The position numbers were made by a program, and so were the translations under genes. Positions 44,949 through 53,748 of a stretch of 64,000 bases of DNA are shown here, in pieces; the stretch's first letter is position 1, and every line of letters begins with the position of its first letter. The DNA is taken from positions 2,083,687 to 2,147,686 of the forward strand of contig NZ_CH672395.1 of assembly GCF_000152985.1 (NCBI RefSeq). Direction: 5' to 3'. Origin of the DNA: Leeuwenhoekiella blandensis MED217. Its GTDB lineage: Bacteria > Bacteroidota > Bacteroidia > Flavobacteriales > Flavobacteriaceae. The notes below the pieces were generated by a model. It saw nothing but the letters and a program-made list of their open reading frames with translations. It was not told the origin of the DNA and did not search any database.

Positions 44949-45060
44949 GATAAAGTTGCAATTTTTTGATGGCGCGAAGGTACGAAACAAATGAGCATTA
45001 ATAAAGCTTTAACGCCTCCTAATCGCAAGGCTTTTTATCTATTTTGTTTACTTTTGAAGC

Positions 45061-45819
45061 GTGATCACAGTTTCGATAATAGGTACAGGAAATGTCGCTT
45101 TTCATCTCGCTAAAGCTTTTAGCAAGGCACAAATGATTCATATGCAGTTTGTTGCAGGGAGATCACGAGAAAAGCTTGTAGCCTTTCAGTCTTTTGCAAA
45201 CACTACTATGCAACTCAGCGCGTTAGGGCAAAGTGACATCATACTCATTGCAGTAAGTGATGACAGCATCGCTCAAGTTGCAGCTGAAATTCCGGAGACG
45301 AATGCACTTATTGTACACACTTCCGGAAGTACCAGCTTAGAAGTTTTAGAACCCCGTGAGCGCATTGGCGTGTTTTATCCTTTACAGACATTCTCTAAAA
45401 ACAAAGAGCTGAATTACAAAAAGATACCCTTTTTAATTGAAGTTAAAATTGAGGAGGATTTACAGCTGCTTTCTAAACTGACTCATGCGCTTCAGGCAGA
45501 ACATTTCAGAATGAATTCTAAAGAGCGCGCTGCATACCATCTTGCTGCAGTCTTCAGTAATAATTTTACAAATCACATCCTGACAGAATCCGAAACGCTC
45601 TGTGAGCAGCACCGGATTTCATTCCAACTCTTGAAGCCTCTGCTTGAAGAAACGATTGAGAAAGCCTTTGAAAAAGGACCAGAAAATAGCCAAACCGGTC
45701 CTGCAAAGCGAAACGACTCTAAAACTATTGAAAAACAATTGGCAGCGCTACAAACAACCGAGCAAAAAGATTTATATACTACTTTAACCAAAGCAATACA
45801 AAAGCATTATGAGCGATAA
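45061..45819 (+). CDS. Rossmann fold plus DUF2520 protein
   Basis: A 252-aa protein. MITVSIIGTGNVAFHLAKAF is the Rossmann dinucleotide-binding motif at the N-terminus, and the C-terminal part (about 120-250, ERAAYHLAAVFSNNFTNHIL) is the DUF2520 domain. Related to ProC/6-phosphogluconate dehydrogenase-like oxidoreductases; substrate unknown. GTG start at 45061. A TACTTTTG -7 box at 45049-45056 is too near for a normal leader, so either it is not the promoter or the mRNA starts at the codon. Its stop overlaps the KdsC gene by 11 bases. Confidence 0.88.
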   Translation: MITVSIIGTGNVAFHLAKAFSKAQMIHMQFVAGRSREKLVAFQSFANTTMQLSALGQSDIILIAVSDDSIAQVAAEIPETNALIVHTSGSTSLEVLEPRERIGVFYPLQTFSKNKELNYKKIPFLIEVKIEEDLQLLSKLTHALQAEHFRMNSKERAAYHLAAVFSNNFTNHILTESETLCEQHRISFQLLKPLLEETIEKAFEKGPENSQTGPAKRNDSKTIEKQLAALQTTEQKDLYTTLTKAIQKHYER

Positions 45820-46348
45820 AAGCTATAAAGAATACCTAAGAGATATAACCACCTTCATTTTTGATGTAGACGGCGTGATGACCGACGGTTCTTTAATGAT
45901 AACCACCGACGGCGAAATGTTCAGGACTATGAACGTAAAAGATGGTTATGCCATCAAGTGCGCTTTAGACAATGGTTACAACATTTGCATTATAAGCGGC
46001 GGCACCAATGAAGGCGTACGCAACCGACTTAAAGCATTGGGTGTTACAGATATTCACCTTGGCGCTCACGCTAAAATGGAACAATTCAACAAATACATTT
46101 CTGAGAATAACATCAAAGCTGAAAATGTGCTTTATATGGGGGACGACATCCCTGATTATCCCGTGATGAAGGAAGTTGGTCTTCCTTGCTGTCCACAGGA
46201 TGCGGTTAAAGAAATCAAGGAAGTGGCCAAATATGTTTCCCATAAGAAAGGTGGAAAAGGCTGCGTACGTGATGTCATTGAGCAAGTGCTTAAAGTGCAG
46301 GATAATTGGATGAATTATTTTAATGCCGGCCCGGTTCAAAATAAATAG
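45809..46348 (+). CDS. kdsC: KdsC-family HAD phosphatase
   Basis: Probable 3-deoxy-D-manno-octulosonate 8-phosphate phosphatase of lipopolysaccharide Kdo synthesis. 179 aa. HAD motif I FIFDVDGVMTDGSLM (nucleophile Asp and general acid), motif II ICIISGGTNEGVRNRL, and the later MGDDIPDYPVMKEVGL. No cap domain, as in KdsC. It overlaps the DUF2520 gene by 11 bases, indicating coupling. A substrate other than KDO8P is possible. Confidence 0.88.
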   Translation: MSDKSYKEYLRDITTFIFDVDGVMTDGSLMITTDGEMFRTMNVKDGYAIKCALDNGYNICIISGGTNEGVRNRLKALGVTDIHLGAHAKMEQFNKYISENNIKAENVLYMGDDIPDYPVMKEVGLPCCPQDAVKEIKEVAKYVSHKKGGKGCVRDVIEQVLKVQDNWMNYFNAGPVQNK

Positions 46349-46355
46349 ACTTAAA

Positions 46356-46394
46356 CAAAAAGCCGCTTTATAAAATCATAAAGCGGCTTTTTTA
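46356..46394 (+). terminator. Terminator of the DUF2520-kdsC operon
   Basis: Stem AAAAAGCCGCTTTAT / ATAAAGCGGCTTTTTT with a short loop, 8 bases after the kdsC stop. Overlaps the start of a dispersed repeat. Confidence 0.88.
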
Positions 46395-46419
46395 TTGGCG
46401 CCGTTAAGGGTTTAATATT
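46392..46419 (-). repeat. Dispersed intergenic repeat core, copy 3
   Basis: On the minus strand it reads TATTAAACCCTTAACGGCG then CCAATAA, the core of copies 1 and 2 with small differences (TTAAC in place of TTTGG). Confidence 0.6.
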
Positions 46420-46425
46420 GGTTTA

Positions 46426-47040
46426 TTACTGATTTTCAAATCCTAGAATAGCTTCATTCAATATCTGAGTAGCAGCCGCTGTATCTCCATATCCTGAAGA
46501 TTTCATCAGTCCCTTACCTTTATAATTGGTAAACCAGGTTTCAATAATAGTAGTAACGCCTGGGTAGTTCTCATTCAAATCTTCAATAGTATTAATCGCG
46601 TAAAAGCTCGTATTTTTTGCGACGGCGATCAATTTATCATCCTGTTCTCCCCTATCTTGCAAATGTAGAACCCCGATCAACTTGCAAGGAACAACACTTC
46701 CTCGGGATACCGGATCTCCTAGCACTAAAACATCAAGAGGATCTCCATCACCTCCTTGATCTTTAGACAATAAGGTTTTAGGAATAAAGCCGTAATTACC
46801 AGGATATCCTAAGTAATCAACAATTCTGCCTTTACCCGCCACCTGCTCCCATTCTAACACCCCGGTCTTTTTATTGATTTCCCATTTTTGTCGCGTTCCG
46901 GAAGGAATTTCGATTACCGCATTAATAGAACCTTCTGCGGTCTTTGCCGCATAGAAAGTGAGAAGATTTTCTTCAGAATGTTGTTTACAGGATTGCAAGG
47001 CGAAAAGCAAAATACAAAGACCTTTTATTACGTTGGTCAT
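46426..47040 (-). CDS. Family I inorganic pyrophosphatase, predicted lipoprotein
   Basis: Hydrolyses pyrophosphate to phosphate. 204 aa. The signature GGDGDPLDVLVLGDP (metal-binding Asp) is intact, with GYPGNYGFIPKTLL and KGKGLMKSSGYGD. The N-terminus MTNVIKGLCILLFALQSCKQ is a lipoprotein signal with lipobox LQSC, so the enzyme is predicted to be membrane-anchored on the periplasmic side, unlike cytoplasmic PPases. The gene starts inside a TAATG overlap with the upstream GH43-like lipoprotein gene. Confidence 0.88.
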   Translation of the reverse strand: MTNVIKGLCILLFALQSCKQHSEENLLTFYAAKTAEGSINAVIEIPSGTRQKWEINKKTGVLEWEQVAGKGRIVDYLGYPGNYGFIPKTLLSKDQGGDGDPLDVLVLGDPVSRGSVVPCKLIGVLHLQDRGEQDDKLIAVAKNTSFYAINTIEDLNENYPGVTTIIETWFTNYKGKGLMKSSGYGDTAAATQILNEAILGFENQ

Positions 47041-48128
47041 TATTCAAAGTTTAAGGTATACTCCCAATGCTGTGCAAGCATTTGCGCTTCAGCTCTTGTT
47101 AGCTGAATAACCGCTCCATGTTTGGGCGAAGTAAAATTGGTGGTTTTCATTTTTCCTTCATTAAAATGCCCCAAGTCTTTAAAATTCTCAAAGTCGGACG
47201 TTTCTACAAAACCAAAATTATGCGGATTGATACTGTAAATATCATACATCAGCACGTAATTATCAGAATCGATACGCTGCCAAACGTTAGGTGCTTCACA
47301 AGAGCCCGGTTCCCTATCAACCCATTCCGGATTATAGACATAACCTGAATTGATCGAATCTGAAAACGCCATTTTTACACCGATAGGATTCTCCTGAGCG
47401 ACATACATCATACAGTATTTTCCATCAGGCAGTTTAGTTATATCTGCATCTAGAATCTGAATCGAATCGTCAGGATACTCAAAAAGTGGCTGCGGTTCAG
47501 TCAATGTAGTAAAATCTTCATTGGCGTACGAATAGTATAATTTGGTAAGTCCGTGTCCCATACGCATGGTATAATACACCATCATTTTTCCTTCTTCAGG
47601 ATCATAGATACTCTGCGGTGCCCAGGCACAACCAATTTCATCAAAACCTTCAAAATGCTCATCAAATAAGAAGTTCGTGTGTTCCCAATGAATCAAATCA
47701 TAGGATTTCATCATCACAAAACCTTTATTATTTCCCCAGTCGTATTCTTCAATGGGGCGCTCCCAGGTTGTTTCGCGATACCCTAAATTTTTGGCAAACA
47801 AATGCAAATCAGTCATTACCACATAAAATGCACCATCGGGTCCTCGAGAAATATGCGGATCGCGAATACCTTTTTGACTGGCAATACTATCCCCTGCAAC
47901 AATGGGTTTCCCCTCATTAATATCTGTAAATGAATAACCGTCTGTACTTAACGCCATATGCAAACTATGCGTATCATCTTTGAAATACGTCAACAAATAC
48001 GCTTCCATAGCAGTCGGGCTTTCAGAGGATTCTTCAGTTTGATCTGGTGTAGTGGATTTTGGCGTGTTTTTACAAGCTGTAATTACAAAAAGTAATGCAG
48101 CAATGAGAGTGAAAAATTTTGAACACAT
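47040..48128 (-). CDS. GH43-like glycoside hydrolase lipoprotein
   Basis: A 362-aa protein with a lipobox signal MCSKFFTLIAALLFVITAC (residues 1-19). Five-bladed-propeller pattern of GH43: GIRDPHISRGPDGAFYVVMT, HTNFLFDEHFEGFDEIGCAW, APQSIYDPEEGKMMVYYT and DADITKLPDGKYCMMYVA. Such enzymes remove arabinose or xylose side groups. The putative catalytic residues are not all identifiable, so activity is not certain. It lacks a SusCD neighbour. Its stop TAA shares a base with the ATG of the pyrophosphatase. Confidence 0.82.
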   Translation of the reverse strand: MCSKFFTLIAALLFVITACKNTPKSTTPDQTEESSESPTAMEAYLLTYFKDDTHSLHMALSTDGYSFTDINEGKPIVAGDSIASQKGIRDPHISRGPDGAFYVVMTDLHLFAKNLGYRETTWERPIEEYDWGNNKGFVMMKSYDLIHWEHTNFLFDEHFEGFDEIGCAWAPQSIYDPEEGKMMVYYTMRMGHGLTKLYYSYANEDFTTLTEPQPLFEYPDDSIQILDADITKLPDGKYCMMYVAQENPIGVKMAFSDSINSGYVYNPEWVDREPGSCEAPNVWQRIDSDNYVLMYDIYSINPHNFGFVETSDFENFKDLGHFNEGKMKTTNFTSPKHGAVIQLTRAEAQMLAQHWEYTLNFE

Positions 48129-48131
48129 GAA

Positions 48132-48551
48132 TTAAATGATTTTTATATCTGCTTTATAAGATAAAATTGATTTGATGAATTCCTCATTATCCTGCGGACT
48201 GATATAAATCTCGTCATAAGCGTTGTATTTAATGATCAAACCTTTGCGAGCAGTCGCAGGCTTTAACCCTACCCATAGGGTTTTATTTTTGATGATTTCA
48301 CGAATATTTTCTAACGGAATGGATCCTTTCAGCGGACCTGATTTATAGTTTAGAAATGAAGAAGTTAAAGAATATGAAGTGCCAAAAAAGAACCACAAAA
48401 AAAGTATCGATGTAGGTGTTATGCCTAACACATACCAATACCAGCCTGTTTCCTTCCCTGAATCTGAAAAAACACCTATCAGGATAAAAAGGAAAATCAG
48501 CACGAGCAAAGCACTCAAAAACAACGGATCTTTTCTGCTTTTAAAATTCAT
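48132..48551 (-). CDS. PH-domain-like small membrane protein
   Basis: A 139-aa protein with two N-terminal membrane helices (FLSALLVLIFLFILIGVFS and YVLGITPTSILFLWFFFG) and a C-terminal beta-rich domain (SIPLENIREIIKNKTLWVGL, LIIKYNAYDEIYISPQDNEE) like bacterial PH domains. Three bases separate it from the GH43-like gene, so it may be part of the same operon. Function unknown. Confidence 0.7.
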   Translation of the reverse strand: MNFKSRKDPLFLSALLVLIFLFILIGVFSDSGKETGWYWYVLGITPTSILFLWFFFGTSYSLTSSFLNYKSGPLKGSIPLENIREIIKNKTLWVGLKPATARKGLIIKYNAYDEIYISPQDNEEFIKSILSYKADIKII

Positions 48552-48568
48552 AATCAGGGTTAAGTTAA

Positions 48569-48607
48569 TAAAAAAGGCTACACCAAATAGGTTGCAGCCT
48601 TTTTTTT
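48569..48607 (-). terminator. Terminator between operons on the minus strand
   Basis: Imperfect stem AAAAAAGGCTACACC / GGTTGCAGCCTTTTTT between the DinB gene (upstream, ending 48631) and the PH-domain gene. It would end the ppc-DinB transcript. Confidence 0.7.
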
Positions 48608-48630
48608 GAATTTTAAAAATGCCTATTCAA

Positions 48631-49155
48631 TTAAATCAAATAGTTGGATTGGATGATATTGGCATGGTGAATCTCATGACCACAAATGATAAAACCCGAA
48701 GCTCTTGCTGTTAAGCTAGCATCACTAGACGTACCTTTATTCAAAAGCGCTTCTTCATTAAAAGATTGAAAAAGATTGATGGTACAATCGCGTACTAAAC
48801 TATATTCTTCCAGCATCGTATGCATATTTTTCTCATTTGCACGAGAAGGCGTTATATAATCATCCTGCTCAAATCCTGGAAGCGGTGTCTTATCACCTCT
48901 CCCAATACGAAGTGCTCGATAGCAAAATATACGCTCTGTGTCGATCACATGTTGCAAAACTTCAAGTATGGTCCATTTTCCTGATTGATACGCAAAGCGC
49001 CATTTATCCTCAGGAATTTCAGAATAAAAAGTGAGACTTTTTTCCTTACCGTCTTTTAAAGCTTCGAGCAACTCCTGATCAGGTTTAACGAGTTCTACAT
49101 AATTTCTGTAGAACGCGTTAAACTCGCTGTGATCAAGATCTTTTACCGTCGCCAT
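48631..49155 (-). CDS. DinB family protein
   Basis: A 174-aa four-helix-bundle protein of the DinB/YfiT family, with the metal-ligand His in LEVLQHVIDTERIF and another in GFIICGHEIHHANIIQSNYL. Family members are metal-binding thiol transferases or of unknown function. ATG overlaps the stop of the ppc gene (TAATG), so it is coupled to PEP carboxylase. Confidence 0.85.
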   Translation of the reverse strand: MATVKDLDHSEFNAFYRNYVELVKPDQELLEALKDGKEKSLTFYSEIPEDKWRFAYQSGKWTILEVLQHVIDTERIFCYRALRIGRGDKTPLPGFEQDDYITPSRANEKNMHTMLEEYSLVRDCTINLFQSFNEEALLNKGTSSDASLTARASGFIICGHEIHHANIIQSNYLI

Positions 49156-51740
49156 TATGCTGAGTTACGGCTAGCGTTGATATTTCCGAATAACGAACGC
49201 GTTACCATTTTTTCAAACATTTCTAGCTTTTTCTCATCAGGATTTTCTTCGCGCTGCATTTCCTGAATTTTCTTAAGCGCAAACTGCTGAATGGTTAACA
49301 AAGGCAATACAATACGCTCTCGTTCTTGAATTGAAGCTTTACCTGCTTGCTCATCTTCCATAAGTTCGCTGTAACCGGTAACTTTAAGCAATACGCGTTT
49401 ACTGCGCTCATACTCTTCATGAATAAGCTCCCAAAACGCACCAAATTCAGGATCATCTTTCATATACGCTGTAAGCGCAAAGAAAGATTTGGTCAAACTC
49501 ATCATACTATTTTCAAGCAAGGTTCTAAAGAACATGCTGTTGTTGTATAAAGATTGAACACGATCAAACTCGCCACGCTCTTCTAGTTTTTCTATAGCAG
49601 TACCAACGCCGAAAAATCCAGGAACGTTTTGCTTCAGCTGTGACCAAGATCCAACAAATGGAATTGCTCGTAAGTCTGAAAAGTTGAGTTTATCGCTTCC
49701 GCCACGTTTACTTGGGCGACTACCAATATTGGTTTTTGCATAAAACTTCAATGTACTCATACGCTCTAAATAGCCTAAAAATTTAGGATGCGCTTTAAAG
49801 TCTGAATACGCTTGATAGCTTATCTCAGCAAGCTCTTCCATGGTCTTACGATCTTCATCAGGGAAAGCTTTCGTTTTTTGAGAAAAGACTCCGTTGAAAA
49901 TACCAGAACTCAACAATTGCTCTAAGTTGTATTGGCACGAGTCTGGCGTACCAAAATTAGAACTAATGGTTTGTCCTTGAACGGTTACCTGAATTTCTTC
50001 ATCCTCAATAGTTTCTCCTAAAGAAGCGTAGAATTGATGGGTTTTACCACCACCACGTGCCGGTGGTCCTCCTCTACCATCAAAGAAAATCACTTTAATT
50101 CCGAATTCTCTAGAAACCTGAGTAAGCTCTTCTTTTGCTTTAAAAATACTCCAGTTAGCCATTAAATACCCACCATCTTTAGTACCATCACTAAAGCCTA
50201 GCATAATGGTTTGCTTCATATTACGCTTTTTCAAATGTGCTGCATAAGCTGGATTTGTGTATAACCCGCGCATCACTTCTTTAGCGATCTTTAAATCCGG
50301 TACTGTTTCAAACAAAGGAACAATATCAACCGTTGGATCCTCCCAACCGGTCAGGTGAATCATAGAGAATGCTTGCATTACATTGAGGCCGGTCTGGTTG
50401 TTACTTATGATGTAACGATTACAGCTACGCTCTCCGTTTTGCTTTTGAATTTCCTGCATTGCATAAATACTCTCTAGCGTTTTACGCGCAATATCATCTT
50501 CAAGCGTTGCAGGATCAACTTTTCCACGCACATCCTGAAGGATCTTGATTTGCTCCTCTTCAGAAAGGTCCAGATAGTTTTCAGGGAATATCCCTAAATT
50601 ATCTTTAGCACATTGCTTTACGATTTCGTCCATCACGTGCATATGCACACGACTATCTTGACGGATGTCTAACACCGCAAAGTGGTATCCAAACATTTTT
50701 ACCTTATTCAGGATATCATCGATCTCTTCTAAGAATAAGCTTTCATGACGCTCCACCACTATTTTGCGTATGCGTAATAAGGTAGTTTCTAACTCTTCAA
50801 GAGATACGGTAACTTCATCACCCGGTAAAAAGATGCTATCGTAAAGTCGTTTTTCAAGATCTGCAAGGGCTTCTTCGGTACCTACGAAGGTGATGCGACG
50901 TCTTAAACTGCGAATGTCGCGGTAGTAATTTTTAATAATGGTATTACGTAAACGAGAAGCAACCTTCAGCGTGATTTCAGTAGTAACAAAAGGGTTACCG
51001 TCACGGTCACCTCCCGGCCAGAATCCTAAATCAATAACTTCATTATCAAAGAATTCTCCTTTGAATACGTTTTGACGTAAATAATTATAAATGTGGCTAG
51101 AGGCTTTATAAAATACATTTTCTAAGTACCAGATTAAGCTCACCGCCTCATCATAAGGTGTTGGCTTCTCTTTCTTAAAAAACGGTGTCTTACCTAATTG
51201 AGATAATAATTTCTTAATCATCTCAACGTTGTTTTCATTTATCGCAGCGCTTAGGTCATTAATGATTCCTAATACAGCACCTGGATAAAACTGTGTTGGG
51301 TGTGCAGTTAAAACCGGTCTGATCTTAAAATCTTGTAGATATTCTTTTAATTCGCCGGTTTTAGATTGTGCTTCTGCTTCTTCTTTGATGTTTCTCAGCG
51401 TTCCACGACCGTCCATATTATTAACGGTACGATAGGCTGCATCTTCAATAGCATCAAAAAGCACTACCTGACGTTCTATATATTGAATAAATCGAAATAG
51501 TAAGTCATAACGTTCTTCTTCAGAAACGTCTCTTTGATACTTATCAAAGAAATAATTGACGATTTTTTCTGGGTTATAATGCTTGTCATAACCTCGCGTA
51601 CAAATACGATCAAACAAGGGCAGCAAAACCCCAGTATCTGTAATACCTTGAAAAGGTAAAGTCATAAACAAGCTATTATATACCTGATATTTTGATTTTA
51701 CCAGGTTATTAAAGCGTTCTAATTTTGGTTGTCTGGACAT
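49155..51740 (-). CDS. ppc: Phosphoenolpyruvate carboxylase
   Basis: Fixes bicarbonate to PEP, giving oxaloacetate for the TCA cycle. 861 aa, near full family length. Catalytic His147 lies in VLTAHPTQFYPG, where most enzymes have TAHPTE; the Gln form is common in Bacteroidota. LGFSDGTKDGGYLMANW and FFDGRGGPPARGGGKTHQFY (PEP-binding Arg, glycine loop) are intact. DinB follows in a TAATG overlap. No allosteric or regulatory site can be judged. Confidence 0.95.
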   Translation of the reverse strand: MSRQPKLERFNNLVKSKYQVYNSLFMTLPFQGITDTGVLLPLFDRICTRGYDKHYNPEKIVNYFFDKYQRDVSEEERYDLLFRFIQYIERQVVLFDAIEDAAYRTVNNMDGRGTLRNIKEEAEAQSKTGELKEYLQDFKIRPVLTAHPTQFYPGAVLGIINDLSAAINENNVEMIKKLLSQLGKTPFFKKEKPTPYDEAVSLIWYLENVFYKASSHIYNYLRQNVFKGEFFDNEVIDLGFWPGGDRDGNPFVTTEITLKVASRLRNTIIKNYYRDIRSLRRRITFVGTEEALADLEKRLYDSIFLPGDEVTVSLEELETTLLRIRKIVVERHESLFLEEIDDILNKVKMFGYHFAVLDIRQDSRVHMHVMDEIVKQCAKDNLGIFPENYLDLSEEEQIKILQDVRGKVDPATLEDDIARKTLESIYAMQEIQKQNGERSCNRYIISNNQTGLNVMQAFSMIHLTGWEDPTVDIVPLFETVPDLKIAKEVMRGLYTNPAYAAHLKKRNMKQTIMLGFSDGTKDGGYLMANWSIFKAKEELTQVSREFGIKVIFFDGRGGPPARGGGKTHQFYASLGETIEDEEIQVTVQGQTISSNFGTPDSCQYNLEQLLSSGIFNGVFSQKTKAFPDEDRKTMEELAEISYQAYSDFKAHPKFLGYLERMSTLKFYAKTNIGSRPSKRGGSDKLNFSDLRAIPFVGSWSQLKQNVPGFFGVGTAIEKLEERGEFDRVQSLYNNSMFFRTLLENSMMSLTKSFFALTAYMKDDPEFGAFWELIHEEYERSKRVLLKVTGYSELMEDEQAGKASIQERERIVLPLLTIQQFALKKIQEMQREENPDEKKLEMFEKMVTRSLFGNINASRNSA

Positions 51741-51760
51741 AAATAGTCTGGTTTTTGAAT

Positions 51761-51793
51761 AAAAAAACCCTTTGTCAACAAAGCCAAAGGGTA
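51761..51793 (-). terminator. Terminator of the Lrp/AsnC gene
   Basis: Minus-strand stem ACCCTTTG / CAAAGGGT with a 10-base loop, then a T-run (plus-strand A-run at 51761-51767). It lies just upstream of ppc, separating it from the lrp-type gene. Confidence 0.7.
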
Positions 51794-51821
51794 TATTTAA
51801 AGAAATATTCTTTGGTTTACT

Positions 51822-52301
51822 TTACAGGTCTTGAAAGATGCTATGCATTAAACGTTTCTTATCGTTAATGCTTTCATCAAGAGAAATCATTGTTTCAGTA
51901 CGGTACACTCCTTCAATATCATCTAACATAAAAATAATATTTTTAGCGTGTTCTGTATTCTTAGCACGCACTTTACAGAAAATATTGAATTTTCCGGTAG
52001 TAACATGTGCAACCGTAACATAAGGAATTTGGTTAATACGCTCCAAGACAAATGTGGTTTGACTTGTCTTATTTATATATATACCTACATAAGCAATAAA
52101 AGAATAGCCAAGTTTTGCGTAGTCTAAGGTTAATGACGACCCCACAATAATACCAGCTTCTTCCATTTTCTTAACACGTACGTGAACCGTACCTGCAGAA
52201 ATAAGCAATTTCTTTGCTATATCGGTAAAAGGAGTTCGGGTATTTTCAATCAGCATATCTAGGATTTGATGATCAACCTCGTCTAATTTGAATTTTGCCA
52301 T
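51822..52301 (-). CDS. Lrp/AsnC-family transcriptional regulator
   Basis: A 159-aa DNA-binding regulator. HTH region DEVDHQILDMLIENTRTPFT then KKLLISAGTVHVRVKKMEE, linked to the RAM-type ligand domain (AYVGIYINKTSQTTFVLERI, NIFCKVRAKNTEHAKNIIF). Binds small amino acids or similar in other species; target here not known, but ppc directly downstream and the carboxypeptidase upstream are candidates. Confidence 0.9.
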   Translation of the reverse strand: MAKFKLDEVDHQILDMLIENTRTPFTDIAKKLLISAGTVHVRVKKMEEAGIIVGSSLTLDYAKLGYSFIAYVGIYINKTSQTTFVLERINQIPYVTVAHVTTGKFNIFCKVRAKNTEHAKNIIFMLDDIEGVYRTETMISLDESINDKKRLMHSIFQDL

Positions 52302-52356
52302 TATTAAGTGATTAAATTATATATAAATCAAAAATAATACAAAATCACTGAATAAT

Positions 52357-53532
52357 TCATAATAAATTGTTGCTTTTTACCGAAAACGTTGTAGGTAAAT
52401 TACTATTTACTTGAAGATTCTCAAGATTTTGACCAACATCTAATGTGAAATTTTCAGGGAATTCTATTTTTTCTTGAGCAAAATCAATTTCGCTATGTCC
52501 AACAAAGCTATCTAAATCAGCGATTTGCGCTATCTTAGGTACAAAATATAAAATTCCGTCTCTTAAAGTTTCCTGATACTGAATCGCCATATCAGTTACT
52601 CCGTATTCCGGTAAATTAATATTACGAATTATACAGTCAAAAAAGCATTTTTTGTTCTCCGGAATAGCGAAATATGGATTTGAAGACACATTTTCTTCAG
52701 ATTTAAGCAATAAAATAGACTCAAAAACGCGTATTAATGATAAAAACATAAAGCCTCGAGTCTTTTCACGGGCATAATCATTTGGAAAATGTCCCGCTTC
52801 AAAAAGAATTGTGGGAATATTGAGCTGCTGGAGCGTGTCGCCTACACAATTTATATTAAATCCATCGTCATAACGTCCTACTTGTCCCGGAATAAATTCC
52901 TGCAACATCTCATTGAGCTCAGCAATAATAGCCATTCCCTCTTTTCTAGACTGTGTAACTGTGCGCAAAGCATCCTGAGATGGTGATAAGAAAGAAGCAA
53001 CAGCACTTTGAGCAGGTTCGCCTACACCAAAGATGGTACGCTGTCCATGTAGATTAAGACAATAATCAGGATCGAGAGAGGTATAAACCTGTTTCAAAAT
53101 CAGGCTCTCCGGCTGCGTAAGTTCTTGTGCATCCCTATTCAAATCAACTTGATTGGCATTGACGCGTGTATAGGCTTCAGCACCATCAGGGTTCAACATT
53201 GGAATAAAGGTAAAATTGAACGTACTCAATAACTTTTGACCGATTTCAGTGTCTTTATTTGCTTCAAACCATTTAAAAAGATCGAATAAGGCTTTAGTAG
53301 TAGTGCTCTCATTACCGTGCATTTGTGACCAGCCTAGTATTTTAATCTCACCGGTTCCAAAAGTCACTTTATAAATAGGTCTGTTTTGTACGGAATAGCC
53401 AAGGCTTTCTTTGACAAAAAGGTCTGGTATACGGTCTAATAAAGGTTGTAGTTGATTTATGGTAAGGTATCGGCCGTAGAGCGCTTGTTCTTTGTGCGCG
53501 GTATGCCATTCAAGTAAAGAGGTATAATTCAT
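52357..53532 (-). CDS. M14-family zinc carboxypeptidase
   Basis: A 391-aa enzyme without signal peptide, so cytoplasmic or of undetermined site. Zinc ligands: His and Glu in GWSQMHGNESTTTKAL, then the second His in CLNLHGQRTIFG; the catalytic Glu is probably in TILFEAGHFPNDYARE. NPDGAEAYTRVNANQVDLNRD is typical of M14. ATG 53532 is preferred to TTG 53535. It is divergent from the XRE gene and has a strong promoter in the shared palindrome region. Confidence 0.9.
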   Translation of the reverse strand: MNYTSLLEWHTAHKEQALYGRYLTINQLQPLLDRIPDLFVKESLGYSVQNRPIYKVTFGTGEIKILGWSQMHGNESTTTKALFDLFKWFEANKDTEIGQKLLSTFNFTFIPMLNPDGAEAYTRVNANQVDLNRDAQELTQPESLILKQVYTSLDPDYCLNLHGQRTIFGVGEPAQSAVASFLSPSQDALRTVTQSRKEGMAIIAELNEMLQEFIPGQVGRYDDGFNINCVGDTLQQLNIPTILFEAGHFPNDYAREKTRGFMFLSLIRVFESILLLKSEENVSSNPYFAIPENKKCFFDCIIRNINLPEYGVTDMAIQYQETLRDGILYFVPKIAQIADLDSFVGHSEIDFAQEKIEFPENFTLDVGQNLENLQVNSNLPTTFSVKSNNLL

Positions 53533-53546
53533 CAAATAATATTAGG

Positions 53547-53582
53547 TTACAAATGTAAACATTCCATAATTTACAATTGTAC
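53547..53582 (-). promoter_or_regulatory. Promoter of the M14 gene with two TTACAnnTGTAA sites
   Basis: On the minus strand: TTG (53576-53574), a 16-base spacer and TACATTTG (53557-53550), an exact -7 consensus, 18 bases from the ATG. The -7 box lies inside the palindrome TTACAAATGTAA (53547-53558) and a second one, TTACAATTGTAC, covers the -33 site (53571-53582). The pair is well placed for repression. Confidence 0.6.
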
Positions 53583-53748
53583 ACAATAGGGATACATCTG
53601 ATTAGTCACTTATGTGAACAGACGTTACTGAATTAAACTTCGCTTTTTGGAATATTTCCTTTCTATAGCAAAGCAAGATTCATTTAATTAATATACAATA
53701 ATTTAAACACATTAACCTGCAGTGATAGATCAATAATTAATAGCCTTG

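Noticed and set aside
46392-46419. Second terminator after kdsC
   Set aside because: The sequence fits the dispersed repeat core better and has no stem with a T-run beyond the terminator already called.
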